NCBI RefSeq assembly: GCF_042683245.1
Contig: NZ_JBHUJB010000076.1
Span: 29,073 to 93,072 of the forward strand
Source: Rubritalea tangerina
Lineage (GTDB): Bacteria; Verrucomicrobiota; Verrucomicrobiia; Verrucomicrobiales; Akkermansiaceae
Reading direction: 5' to 3'
DNA: 64,000 nucleotides
Shown here piece by piece: positions 56,984 through 64,000 of the stretch (positions are counted from its first letter, which is position 1; each line of letters starts with the position of its first letter). The notes beneath the pieces are model-generated. The model was given only the letters and a program-made list of their open reading frames with translations, had not been told where the DNA came from and did not search any database. A program made the position numbers and the translations under genes.

Positions 56984-57640
56984 ATGAAACGCACATACCA
57001 AACTATCTTCGCTTCAGCTGTATTACTGAATATATGCACCTCTCAGGCAGCCATTACCAGTATCAGCTTCGGCAGTACCGCCATCACTGATCCCTCAGGA
57101 GTCGGCGTCGTCAATGACCTCACCTGGGAATCGGTCACCAGCAATGCCAACGACATCGACGGCAGCACGATCGATGTCACCTGGTCCCACACCAATGGCT
57201 GGAATACCGATGCCACCTACGTCGCCGGCAATGGAGCACGCGAACTCTTCCGCAACCGCACCGACATGCAGGCCGACCTCGTCGTCACCTTCAGCGAAAT
57301 CAACTACGCCAACTACGACATCATCGTCTACTACGCCCTCAATAGCGCGCACGAATTCGACCTCACCGCCAGCGGTAGCGGCGAAACAATCCACATCAAC
57401 CCCACCGGCCAAAATAACGCTGCCGTAGACAACTACCTCAATGACGAACAATCCCTCGGCGGCACGGGCATGTGGGCTCGCTTCACTGGACTCACCGGCT
57501 CCAACCAAACCCTCTCAGTAAGCAACCGCGAATCCAACGTCGGCATCACCGGCTTCCAAATCGTCGCCGTACCTGAACCCAGCGCCACCGCACTCATTGG
57601 CCTCGGCGGCTTGGCCCTGATCATGCGACGCCGTAAATAA
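56984..57640 (+). CDS. PEP-CTERM sorted surface protein
   Basis: 218 residues: signal peptide (about 1-22, ending SQA), a beta-rich body, and at the end VPEPSATALIGLGGLALIMRRRK, which has the three parts of a PEP-CTERM sorting signal (Pro-Glu-Pro, hydrophobic helix, Arg-rich tail). Such proteins are cleaved by an exosortase, encoded elsewhere, and usually go to the cell surface or extracellular matrix. It lies 27 bp after the FecR-LamG gene and is the likely cargo or target of this three-gene operon. Confidence 0.92.
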   Translation: MKRTYQTIFASAVLLNICTSQAAITSISFGSTAITDPSGVGVVNDLTWESVTSNANDIDGSTIDVTWSHTNGWNTDATYVAGNGARELFRNRTDMQADLVVTFSEINYANYDIIVYYALNSAHEFDLTASGSGETIHINPTGQNNAAVDNYLNDEQSLGGTGMWARFTGLTGSNQTLSVSNRESNVGITGFQIVAVPEPSATALIGLGGLALIMRRRK

Positions 57641-57665
57641 CCCCCCCACATCCCTCCATTCCCTC

Positions 57666-57697
57666 AAAAGCCGCAGTCCCACAAGGCTGCGGCTTTT
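57666..57697. terminator. Bidirectional terminator between PEP-CTERM and YkgJ genes
   Basis: Perfect 11-base arms at 57666-57676 and 57687-57697 with A and T runs at the ends, so it works for both convergent genes; the minus-strand gene's stop codon begins at 57700, immediately next to it. Confidence 0.85.
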
Positions 57698-58102
57698 CTA
57701 TGCCAACTCACTCCCCCTCACATCCTTATTAGCCGACAGCTCACCAGCATCTACCAAGCCCAACGCAAGCGCATCCGCCATCGGCACCGGCTTCGCCTGA
57801 CATACCTTCTGCCAGCCCGGAAAATTCCAGCGATTCGGAAACCCCTTACATTGAAAAGGCTTCACCGCCTGAATCTTACACCCACCATCCTCCAACATGA
57901 TGCACTCGTGGTTCCCCTTCTCAATCAACGATAAGCCCGAACGATTCGTCCGCAGCCGCGTGAACTTCTCAATAAATACATCCACCTCCATCCCCAAATG
58001 CGCCGCGATCGCATCCACCTCATCGGCCTCCACCTTCACATCACCTGGCCACTTACAACACGCCAAACAACGATCACATTGGTACCAGACATCCGCATTC
58101 AT
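57698..58102 (-). CDS. YkgJ-family cysteine cluster protein
   Basis: 134 residues from ATG 58102; a TTG at 58120 would add 6. The pattern CDRCLACCKWPGDV at the N terminus, then CIMLEDGGCKIQAVKPFQCKGFP, is the CxxCxxCC...C...C...C cluster of the YkgJ (DUF/Zn- or Fe-S-binding) family. Metal identity and activity are not known; a role in metal binding or redox chemistry is likely. It lies downstream of, and on the same strand as, the two AEC transporters, 56 bp from the nearer one. Confidence 0.85.
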   Translation of the reverse strand: MNADVWYQCDRCLACCKWPGDVKVEADEVDAIAAHLGMEVDVFIEKFTRLRTNRSGLSLIEKGNHECIMLEDGGCKIQAVKPFQCKGFPNRWNFPGWQKVCQAKPVPMADALALGLVDAGELSANKDVRGSELA

Positions 58103-58158
58103 GCCCAAGCGACATGACAAATGCCCACCAAATAGAAAGCATTAAATTTCTACCTGCC

Positions 58159-59100
58159 CTACAAGCCCAGCACACGCTTGCCCACCATCACCACCGATGG
58201 CATCGTCACAAAACACGCCAATGTCGTCGCAGCCACCACCTGCACGGCCACCTCCGGCCTTCCACCATAGTGCTTCGCTAACACGATCGGAAACATCGCT
58301 GCCGGCATCGCCGCCTGAATCACCATCACCTGCGCGAGCTGCCCAGAAATCGGCAAGGCATACGCTGCCACAATCATACACGCGGGCACCAATAATAACC
58401 GCACCGCCACAGACCCAGTAGCCACCTTCCAGTCAGGTCTCGCCTTATGAAGCAAATCCACCAAACCGGCACCGATCACCAACAAAGCCACCGGAATGGC
58501 ACAATTCCCTAGCATCTGCAATGTCACCCCCGGAACCCCGTCCAACAAAACCTCTCCGCCCATCTGATTCAGCGCCAAACCTAGCACCACCGCGATCACC
58601 GGCCCCTTCAAAAAAATTCTCCAACTCACCCTCGGATCCCCACTCATCACCATCACCCCTATCGTCCATAGTGCCAGATCTACCCCAACATTGTAGGTGA
58701 ATAAAACCCCTAAGGCCCCACTCTCGGGAAATAACTCCAACAAGAGAGGAATAGCCATGTAACTCGAATTCTGCACCCCACTCGCTACCGTAAAAGTGCG
58801 CTTCCCCTGCCCGCGCTCCATCTTCAAGGCACACGCTGCCAGATACGCTACCGCCAATCCGACCACCACACTGCCATAACCAAAACCCAATGCGCTACCC
58901 ATCTTCCCCCAACCTCGTAGCGCCTCATTGCCTACCACACTCACCAATGTCAGCGCAGGTAACAAAATATGCACCACTAACTGCATCAACCCCTTCTCCA
59001 TCTCGGGCTTAAACACTCCCAACACCCTCAAAAGCGCCCCCAGCGCCACGATCAACACCACTGGCAGCACCCCAAGAAGGATTAATACCGTCTCATTCAT
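58159..59100 (-). CDS. AEC-family (auxin efflux carrier-type) transporter
   Basis: 313 residues from ATG 59100, chosen because the longer frame adds 26 polar residues ahead of a clear first helix (MNETVLILLGVLPVVLIVALG). About ten membrane helices in two halves, with GVQNSSYMAIPLLL in the middle and QAAMPAAMFPIVLAKHYGG in the last third, typical of AEC/PIN-like carriers that move organic acids or amino-acid derivatives. It is a close tandem paralogue of the next gene on this strand, 93 bp away. Confidence 0.88.
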   Translation of the reverse strand: MNETVLILLGVLPVVLIVALGALLRVLGVFKPEMEKGLMQLVVHILLPALTLVSVVGNEALRGWGKMGSALGFGYGSVVVGLAVAYLAACALKMERGQGKRTFTVASGVQNSSYMAIPLLLELFPESGALGVLFTYNVGVDLALWTIGVMVMSGDPRVSWRIFLKGPVIAVVLGLALNQMGGEVLLDGVPGVTLQMLGNCAIPVALLVIGAGLVDLLHKARPDWKVATGSVAVRLLLVPACMIVAAYALPISGQLAQVMVIQAAMPAAMFPIVLAKHYGGRPEVAVQVVAATTLACFVTMPSVVMVGKRVLGL

Positions 59101-59193
59101 GCCGCAGCAGTAGCAATCCCAATACCAAGACCATGCCTTACCCCATGAAATCGCTTCACCGATTTTCAACCGGCGCATTCATCCTCACCCACA

Positions 59194-60135
59194 CTACAGC
59201 CCCAAGGCCCACATCCCAATCACGATCACAAATGGCATCGTCACAAAACATGCCACCGTCGTCGCCACCACCACCTGCACAGCCACCTCCGGCTTCCCAC
59301 CATAGTGCTTCGCTAACACGATCGGAAACATCGCTGCCGGCATCGCAGCCTGAATCACCATCACCTGCTTCAACTGCAACGAAATCGGCAAAGCATACGC
59401 CGCCCCAATCATACATGCCGGAATCAATACCAAACGCACCACCACTGCTCCAATCGCCACCTTCCAATCAAAACGTTCCTTGCGCAAAAGCTCAACCAAA
59501 CCCGCCCCAATCACAATCAATGCAATCGGAATCGCCGCCGCACCTAACATCTGGAAAGCCGCCATCGGCGCCCCCTCAAAGAGTGGATCCAATCCCACCG
59601 CGTTGATCAACAAACCCACCACCACCGCAATAATCGGTGCCTTCATAAATAAACGCCAACTGAAGTTCTTGTCCCCACTCATCAACGACACACCCACCGT
59701 CCACATCGCTAACTCCACCCCCACATTGTGCGTGAACAATACCCCCAACAAGTCATCCCCAGGAAATAAACTCAACAACAAAGGCACCCCCATAAACCCA
59801 TAATTCTGAATCCCAGCCGTCACCCCAAAAGTCCGCTTCCCGTCCCCCTTCTGCATCCCCATCAAGCCCGCAAAACCATACGCCAATGCTAATCCCACTA
59901 ATAAACCACCACAGCCAAAGCCCGCTACCATCCCCACTTCTCCCCAGTCGTCCAAACTCTCGTTCCCAATGATATTCGCCAATGTCAATGCCGGCAATAA
60001 AACCTGCACCACCATCTGCATCATCCCACGCTCAATGTCCTCACGCAGAACCTCGTACTTCCTCAATAACGCTCCCACCCCAATCACAACAATGACCGGA
60101 ACTAAGGCTTCTAATACTAATAGCGACTGGCTCAA
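59194..60135 (-). CDS. AEC-family transporter, tandem paralogue
   Basis: 313 residues with a TTG start at 60135; the first helix aligns with that of the following gene when this start is used. It has the same ten-helix layout and the same blocks (GIQNYGFMGVPLLL, QAAMPAAMFPIVLAKHYGG, EVAVQVVVATTVACFVTMP). The two copies have the same length and differ mainly in the middle of the protein, which suggests a duplication with divergence of specificity. The substrate is unknown. Confidence 0.88.
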   Translation of the reverse strand: MSQSLLVLEALVPVIVVIGVGALLRKYEVLREDIERGMMQMVVQVLLPALTLANIIGNESLDDWGEVGMVAGFGCGGLLVGLALAYGFAGLMGMQKGDGKRTFGVTAGIQNYGFMGVPLLLSLFPGDDLLGVLFTHNVGVELAMWTVGVSLMSGDKNFSWRLFMKAPIIAVVVGLLINAVGLDPLFEGAPMAAFQMLGAAAIPIALIVIGAGLVELLRKERFDWKVAIGAVVVRLVLIPACMIGAAYALPISLQLKQVMVIQAAMPAAMFPIVLAKHYGGKPEVAVQVVVATTVACFVTMPFVIVIGMWALGL

Positions 60136-60346
60136 GAACCGCAGTTAGCCACCACCTCCACCCATTAGCAAGGCTTTCTCACTTGCATGACACCCCCACC
60201 AGTACACTCACCCCCACCCAACATTTCACTCAATCACACCAAAAATTTGAGATCAGGATATACTTAAGATCAGTTAAGTAAAACCATCCTACAACCAAGC
60301 ACTTACACCAAACCCCACCCACAGAAGAAAACGCATAAACAATTTC
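60136..60346 (+). other. Non-coding stretch upstream of the rpsB promoter
   Basis: 211 bp without a plausible gene. The part near 60250-60300 is AT-richer. No repeat or long hairpin is visible. Confidence 0.4.
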
Positions 60347-60375
60347 TTGCCAAATCCATCATCGACTGTTAATAC
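60347..60375 (+). promoter_or_regulatory. Strong sigma-70-type promoter of rpsB-tsf
   Basis: TTGCCA at 60347-60352, exactly 17 bases, then TAATAC at 60370-60375. The expected transcript start near 60382 leaves a leader of about 115 bases before the rpsB ATG. Confidence 0.8.
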
Positions 60376-60394
60376 CCGCGCGCTTCATCTCTCG

Positions 60395-60454
60395 CCGCCG
60401 CATAACAACGAGAAACTCAGACGAAGCAAAATCTCCATCGCGGCGGGGTTTCTC
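60395..60454 (+). promoter_or_regulatory. Possible pseudoknot in the rpsB leader RNA
   Basis: CCGCCGC (60395-60401) pairs with GCGGCGG (60440-60446), and GAGAAAC (60410-60416) pairs with GTTTCTC (60448-60454); the interleaved order gives an H-type pseudoknot within the leader. Ribosomal-protein leaders often fold to bind the encoded protein and shut down translation, so autoregulation by S2 is a reasonable hypothesis. Confidence 0.4.
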
Positions 60455-60497
60455 AAAACTCAGAGCTCCCCTGATTCAAGGGAAGACACACACAATT

Positions 60498-61181
60498 ATG
60501 GTAAACGAACTTATCCAAGAAATGGTAGACGCTGGCGTTCACTACGGACACCAGACACGCAAATGGAATCCAAAGATGAAGCCTTACCTCATGAAGGACA
60601 AAGGCGGCATCTACATCATCGACCTCGAGAAGACTGTCCAAAATCTCGACAAAGCATCTGACTTCCTCACCGACATCGCCGGCAAGGGCAAGAAGATCCT
60701 CTTCGTTGGATGTAAGCGCCAAGCTCAAGAAGCTGTCAAAGAAGCTGCTGAAGCTGCTGGCCAGTTCTACGTCAACCACCGCTGGTTGGGTGGAACACTC
60801 ACTAACCTTTCTACTATCCGCCGCTCCGTTGAGCGCCTCAAGTACCTCGAAGACATCGAGAAGCAACCTGAGTTCAAGGCAATGTCTAAGAAAGAACTCG
60901 CTGCTCTCGCTCGTGAGCGCGGTAAGCTCTTCCGCAACCTCTGCGGTATCCGTAACATGGACAAGCTTCCTGACGCTATCGTTATCGTTGATTCCGCTCG
61001 CGAAACAATCGCTGTCGCAGAGGCTCGTCGCCTTAACATCCCTGTGATCGCTATCGTCGACTCCAATGCTGACCCATCAGTTGTCGACTACCCAATCCCA
61101 GGCAACGACGACGCTATCCGCTCCATCCGTATTCTCCTCCAAAACCTCGTCGACTCCATCGTCGTGGGCGCAAAGGGCTAA
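60498..61181 (+). CDS. rpsB: 30S ribosomal protein S2
   Basis: 227 residues matching S2 along its length: DAGVHYGHQTRKWNPKMKPY at the start, IIDLEKTVQNLDKA, RWLGGTLTNLSTIRRSV, and PDAIVIVDS...PVIAIVDSNADP with DYPIPGNDDAIRSI. It binds the 30S head-body junction late in assembly. Codon use is richer in AAG, CGC and GCT than neighbouring plus-strand genes, as expected for a highly expressed gene. It forms the classic rpsB-tsf pair; an 8-bp hairpin lies in the gap. Confidence 0.98.
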   Translation: MVNELIQEMVDAGVHYGHQTRKWNPKMKPYLMKDKGGIYIIDLEKTVQNLDKASDFLTDIAGKGKKILFVGCKRQAQEAVKEAAEAAGQFYVNHRWLGGTLTNLSTIRRSVERLKYLEDIEKQPEFKAMSKKELAALARERGKLFRNLCGIRNMDKLPDAIVIVDSARETIAVAEARRLNIPVIAIVDSNADPSVVDYPIPGNDDAIRSIRILLQNLVDSIVVGAKG

Positions 61182-61203
61182 TACGTCACAGAGAATCACT
61201 TCC

Positions 61204-61227
61204 ACTGCGGGACCCAGCTCCCGCAGT
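61204..61227 (+). promoter_or_regulatory. Hairpin in the rpsB-tsf gap
   Basis: Perfect arms ACTGCGGG (61204-61211) and CCCGCAGT (61220-61227), loop of 8, with no U-tract, so it is more likely an RNA-processing or partial attenuation hairpin than a terminator. Confidence 0.55.
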
Positions 61228-61276
61228 ATCCCGATTCCACCCATTCACGCTTAATCTCAAATCTTAATCGAATCCC

Positions 61277-62143
61277 ATGGCTATTACAGCATCCGCAGTT
61301 CAAGAACTCCGCAAGCTCACATCCGCAGGTATGATGGCTTGTAAAAAAGCTCTCACCGAAACAAACGGTGACCTCGAAGCAGCAGCTAAGCTCCTCCGCG
61401 AAAAAGGGGAAGCAAAGCGTAGCGACCGCGCTGACCGCGAAACTTCCGAAGGTATCGTCGCAGCATTCGTTTCTAACTGCGCTAAAACTGGCGTACTCGC
61501 TGAAGTAAACTGCGAAACTGACTTCGTTGCTAAAAACGAGGCATTCCAGGCATTCGTTGGCGAAATCATCGAAGCAATCGCAAACAGCGATGCAGCTGAC
61601 GCAGAAGCAGCACTCGCTGTTCCTTTCGGCGAAGGCACTGTCGAAAACGCTCTCGGCGCTAAGTTCGCGGAACTCGGTGAAGTCATCAAGATCTCTCGCC
61701 TCACACGCTTCGCAGTAGACGCAGGTGCTGCCGCTTCCTACATCCACATGGGTGGTAAGGTGGGCGTCCTCATCGAAGTCGCTACTGAAAAAGCAGAAAC
61801 CACTTCCGACGCTTCCTTCCAGGAACTCGTGAAAGACATCACTCTCCACGTCGCTGCTGCGAACCCAGCTGGCCTCACTCGTGATGACATCGACTCCTCT
61901 GCTGTCGAAGAAGAAAACGAAATCAACCGTAAGCAACTCGAAGCTGCTGGCAAGCCTGCCAACATCATCGACAACATCCTTAAAGGTAAGATCAACAAGT
62001 TCTTCAGCGAGCAAGTCCTCCTCGAACAATCCTTCGTGAAGGACCCAGACCTCTCCATCACTCAGCTTCTCGAAGCCAAGAGCAAGGAGCTCGGCGACAC
62101 ACTCAAGCTCGTTCGTTACGAACGCTTCAGCGTTGGTGCCTAA
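61277..62143 (+). CDS. tsf: Elongation factor Ts
   Basis: 288 residues. The start contains the EF-Tu-binding N-terminal domain with LRKLTSAGMMACKKALTETNGDLEAA; the core shows NCETDFVAKNEAFQ and IHMGGKVGVLIEV, both conserved. EF-Ts exchanges GDP for GTP on EF-Tu in the cytoplasm. Like rpsB it uses codons typical of highly expressed genes. Ends at a strong intrinsic terminator. Confidence 0.98.
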   Translation: MAITASAVQELRKLTSAGMMACKKALTETNGDLEAAAKLLREKGEAKRSDRADRETSEGIVAAFVSNCAKTGVLAEVNCETDFVAKNEAFQAFVGEIIEAIANSDAADAEAALAVPFGEGTVENALGAKFAELGEVIKISRLTRFAVDAGAAASYIHMGGKVGVLIEVATEKAETTSDASFQELVKDITLHVAAANPAGLTRDDIDSSAVEEENEINRKQLEAAGKPANIIDNILKGKINKFFSEQVLLEQSFVKDPDLSITQLLEAKSKELGDTLKLVRYERFSVGA

Positions 62144-62156
62144 TCCCATTTCTCCT

Positions 62157-62189
62157 AAGCCTCGCTCCTCAGTGAGCGAGGCTTTTTTT
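62157..62189 (+). terminator. Intrinsic terminator of rpsB-tsf
   Basis: Perfect 11-base arms at 62157-62167 and 62174-62184, loop of 6, followed by seven T. Confidence 0.92.
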
Positions 62190-62215
62190 CAACCACTACC
62201 CAATCATTCAGAGCT

Positions 62216-62326
62216 ATGATGGCGAAAAAAACGATCCAGATCTGCATCCTTCTCTTCCTCTTCTCACTCATCACCATGGCAGGACTCTACGTCTATAAAG
62301 TCCTCGATATGATGAGCGTCGTCTAA
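62216..62326 (+). CDS. Small single-pass membrane protein (36 aa)
   Basis: 36 codons from ATG 62216 (a second ATG follows at once). After MMAKKT a hydrophobic helix spans about residues 7-24 (IQICILLFLFSLITMAGL), then YVYKVLDMMSVV. The gene sits between two intrinsic terminators, one ending tsf and one just after its stop at 62374-62407, which argues that it is a separate transcription unit. The family is unknown; it is below the size limit of usual gene finders. Confidence 0.6.
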   Translation: MMAKKTIQICILLFLFSLITMAGLYVYKVLDMMSVV

Positions 62327-62373
62327 GACGAAGTATCACATCCACAAGAAGCCCATACCAGGCTTCCTAATAC

Positions 62374-62407
62374 TCCGGCACGGCAACAACCGTAGCCGGA
62401 TTTTTTT
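62374..62407 (+). terminator. Intrinsic terminator after the 36-aa gene
   Basis: Arms TCCGGCACGG (62374-62383) and CCGTAGCCGGA (62390-62400), with one bulged base, followed by seven T. Confidence 0.8.
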
Positions 62408-62445
62408 ATCCCCCCAGCCCAACTAGCAACTCCCCTCTTTCCCCC

Positions 62446-62475
62446 TCGACACCCCGCCTCCCCTCTCCCTACACT
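62446..62475 (+). promoter_or_regulatory. Candidate promoter of the MscS gene, near-leaderless
   Basis: TCGACA at 62446-62451, an 18-base spacer, and TACACT at 62470-62475; the ATG at 62484 begins 9 bases after the -10 box, so the transcript would have almost no leader. Confidence 0.4.
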
Positions 62476-62483
62476 AACCCACT

Positions 62484-63317
62484 ATGGAATGGTGGGATTC
62501 ACTCAATGTCTGGTACCGCTCCGGCGCCATCGTCGTCGCAGGCCTCCTCGTACACGTCTTCTTTAAGTTTTTTATCCTCAAACACCTCGAGCGCCTCAGC
62601 GCCGCTACGAGCAATGACCTAGACGACCGCCTCGTCTACTTCATCAAACGCTTCCACTTCCTCGTCCTCAGCTTTGCCATCTTCCTGCTCGTCCTCAGTA
62701 ACCACGGCGTCGCTATCACCCCCTTCCTCGCCAGCGCAGGTATCGCTGGTATCGCCATCGGCCTCGCCGCTAAAGAAACCCTCTCAGATATCCTCTCCGG
62801 CATCTTCCTCATCACCGACCGACCAATCCGCATCGGTGACCGCATCAAAATCGAACGACCTGGCAAACACTGGGGCGCCTGGGGCGATGTCGTAGAAATC
62901 GGCCTGCGCCGTACCCAAATCCGCAACTCCGACGACATCATCCTCGACTACCCCAACTCCGTCCTCGCCAACTCCGTCATCACCAACTTCTCCTACCTCG
63001 ATAAACCCGTCCGCGTCCGCATCCGCTTCCAAGTCAATTACGATGCCGACCTCGACCGCGTCGAACAAGTCGCCGCCGCCGCCATCAATGCCACACCCAC
63101 CATCATCCCTAACACCGCAGATATCGTCATCCGCGGCGTCTGGAACGATGACCGTGGCCACCAACTCGCCGGCATCCTCGTCGAAGGCCGCTACTTCATC
63201 GAAAACATCCGCGACCGCACCCGCATCCGCTCCCAAGTCCTACGCTCACTCATCCAACACTTCAACGACGCCAACCTCACCTTCGCCACCCAACAAATCG
63301 AAGTCACCCGCCCCTAA
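62484..63317 (+). CDS. MscS-family mechanosensitive channel
   Basis: 277 residues. Hydrophobic helices at about 12-31, 55-73 and 78-100; the third is the pore helix with small Gly/Ala residues (FLASAGIAGIAIGLAAKETLSDILSGI). A beta domain follows with RPIRIGDRIKIE and the typical VEIGLRRTQIRNSDDIILDYPNS, then the cytoplasmic alpha/beta part. It is close to E. coli MscS (286 residues). It opens on osmotic downshock to release solutes. Confidence 0.93.
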   Translation: MEWWDSLNVWYRSGAIVVAGLLVHVFFKFFILKHLERLSAATSNDLDDRLVYFIKRFHFLVLSFAIFLLVLSNHGVAITPFLASAGIAGIAIGLAAKETLSDILSGIFLITDRPIRIGDRIKIERPGKHWGAWGDVVEIGLRRTQIRNSDDIILDYPNSVLANSVITNFSYLDKPVRVRIRFQVNYDADLDRVEQVAAAAINATPTIIPNTADIVIRGVWNDDRGHQLAGILVEGRYFIENIRDRTRIRSQVLRSLIQHFNDANLTFATQQIEVTRP

Positions 63318-63396
63318 CATCCCCCTCTCCCTTGACTTCCACACTTCCCATCGAACACCGCATTTCACCATTGCACTCTAACATCACATCTCTAGA

Positions 63397-63801
63397 GTGC
63401 TTCACGTGCAAAAAAAGGTGTGGTTTTACAACTTTGCGGGAGTGCGTCGCGGCCCAATTTCAGAAGATCAGATGAGAGCTCTCATCGTCGACAGAAAGCT
63501 CAACCTCAATACCACACTCGTTTGGCGCGAGGGGCTCTCTAACTGGCTACCACTCGTCGAATGCCCAGAGTTTAAACCCTCCGTCGACCTCATACACAGA
63601 CTCATCAAACAAGAGCAACAGGCTCGCCCTTCTTCCGACGAGCTCACACTCCAAAAAATCCTCGACCAACGCAGGGGAAAACGCCCGTCCTCGCTCCAAA
63701 CCAAACTTCCATATTTTTGGATCTCTGTACGCGTCGCACTCTCAGGCATCACCATCTCTAATACCATTGATCGAAACGGAATGGACGAATGGTCGGAATG
63801 A
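63397..63801 (+). CDS. GYF_2-domain protein
   Basis: 134 residues with a GTG start at 63397; GTG codons at 63406 and 63418 are alternatives. Residues 7-58 match the GYF_2 (DUF4339) domain: WFYNFAGVRRGPISEDQMRALI, then LVWREGLSNWLPL. This domain is thought to bind proline-rich or membrane partners. Unlike typical members, no membrane helix follows; the C terminus after about residue 105 (YFWISVRVALSG, ending NTIDRNGMDEWSE) looks unrelated and may be a truncated or replaced end. Confidence 0.7.
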   Translation: MLHVQKKVWFYNFAGVRRGPISEDQMRALIVDRKLNLNTTLVWREGLSNWLPLVECPEFKPSVDLIHRLIKQEQQARPSSDELTLQKILDQRRGKRPSSLQTKLPYFWISVRVALSGITISNTIDRNGMDEWSE

Positions 63802-64000
63802 GCTTGCAGAATATCAAGGCGGAGTGAAGGAGTGATGCGGGCATCACAACTGAATGACAACGATGACATTCTGTAAGATAATCCGATTCACTCTAAAATC
63901 GCGAAGCGCAAACTTCACAAGACTCAACCAAACTCCCATGCGCGTTCACTTAAGGAGCTGTAGTTTATCCATCAGCGACTTACGACTTCTTCGATCCATC
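63802..64000 (+). other. Non-coding right end of the window
   Basis: 199 bp with no ORF. A short inverted repeat GTGATG/CATCAC lies at 63832-63847. The sequence on both sides of the preceding stop codon differs in composition from the neighbouring genes. Confidence 0.35.

Noticed and set aside
61196..62149. Minus-strand open frame of 317 codons opposite tsf
   Set aside because: Exactly covers EF-Ts, which is certain; product is Phe/Asp/Cys-rich with no fold signature.

Overview
The window looks like chromosomal DNA of a Verrucomicrobia-type bacterium (PVC group). The evidence is indirect but consistent: a PEP-CTERM surface protein beside an ECF sigma factor and a FecR-like protein with a LamG-type fold, several secreted sulfatases, a secreted GH20 hexosaminidase, secreted multidomain proteins with a C-terminal region typical of Verrucomicrobia/Planctomycetes exoproteins, c-type cytochrome/PA14 proteins, large transmembrane Ser/Thr kinases, and a double-length UvrA of the kind known from Chlamydia. 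The genus cannot be named from sequence alone. Few genes have a clear Shine-Dalgarno; several have a -10 box so close to the ATG that near-leaderless transcripts are likely.

Layout. 1-6.1 kb: end of an RluA-type pseudouridine synthase, an outer-membrane barrel, a PspA-like protein, a TPMT-family methyltransferase in an operon with an unknown protein, that protein's divergently transcribed paralogue, an AI-2E-family membrane protein and an orphan RelE-like protein. 6.2-13.2 kb: secreted sulfatase, unknown secreted protein, alpha/beta hydrolase, cell-wall amidase, a metzincin-like protease with an NPCBM domain and a truncated haemoglobin. 13.3-24.3 kb: two membrane Ser/Thr kinases (one with two C-type-lectin-like domains outside the membrane), a YiiX-like hydrolase and the tandem UvrA. 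24.6-45.1 kb: a polysaccharide-use region with a two-esterase SGNH protein, a GntR/LacI-type regulator, a cytochrome c-PA14 protein plus a propeller protein, GH20 hexosaminidase, an HMA-domain protein, two sulfatases, a 1,447-residue propeller/PKD/di-haem/hydratase fusion with an IclR regulator, and galactokinase. 45.2-54.3 kb: a large secreted metalloprotease, UvrC and an ExbB-ExbD-TPR operon. 54.3-57.7 kb: a structured intergenic element, tRNA-Glu, and the sigma/FecR-LamG/PEP-CTERM operon. 57.7-64 kb: a YkgJ-like cysteine-cluster protein, two tandem AEC transporters, rpsB-tsf, a tiny membrane protein, an MscS channel and a GYF_2-domain protein.

How the genes fit together: sulfatases, hexosaminidase, carbohydrate esterases and galactokinase suggest use of sulfated, acetylated, amino-sugar-containing polysaccharides, with GntR/LacI-type and IclR proteins as likely sensors. 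The ExbBD-TPR operon would energise outer-membrane uptake or envelope work; the sigma/FecR/PEP-CTERM operon looks like a surface-signalling or surface-display module.

The most unusual items are the extracytoplasmic fusion of a di-haem cytochrome/propeller with a 2-keto-4-pentenoate-hydratase-like domain at 38.5-42.9 kb, the divergent paralogue pair at 2.6-4.3 kb, the lectin-domain kinase, possible pseudoknots in the rpsB leader and at 54.3 kb, and a strong strand asymmetry in which the given strand is C-rich and G-poor whichever strand is coding. All family calls are by reading; no database search was run.
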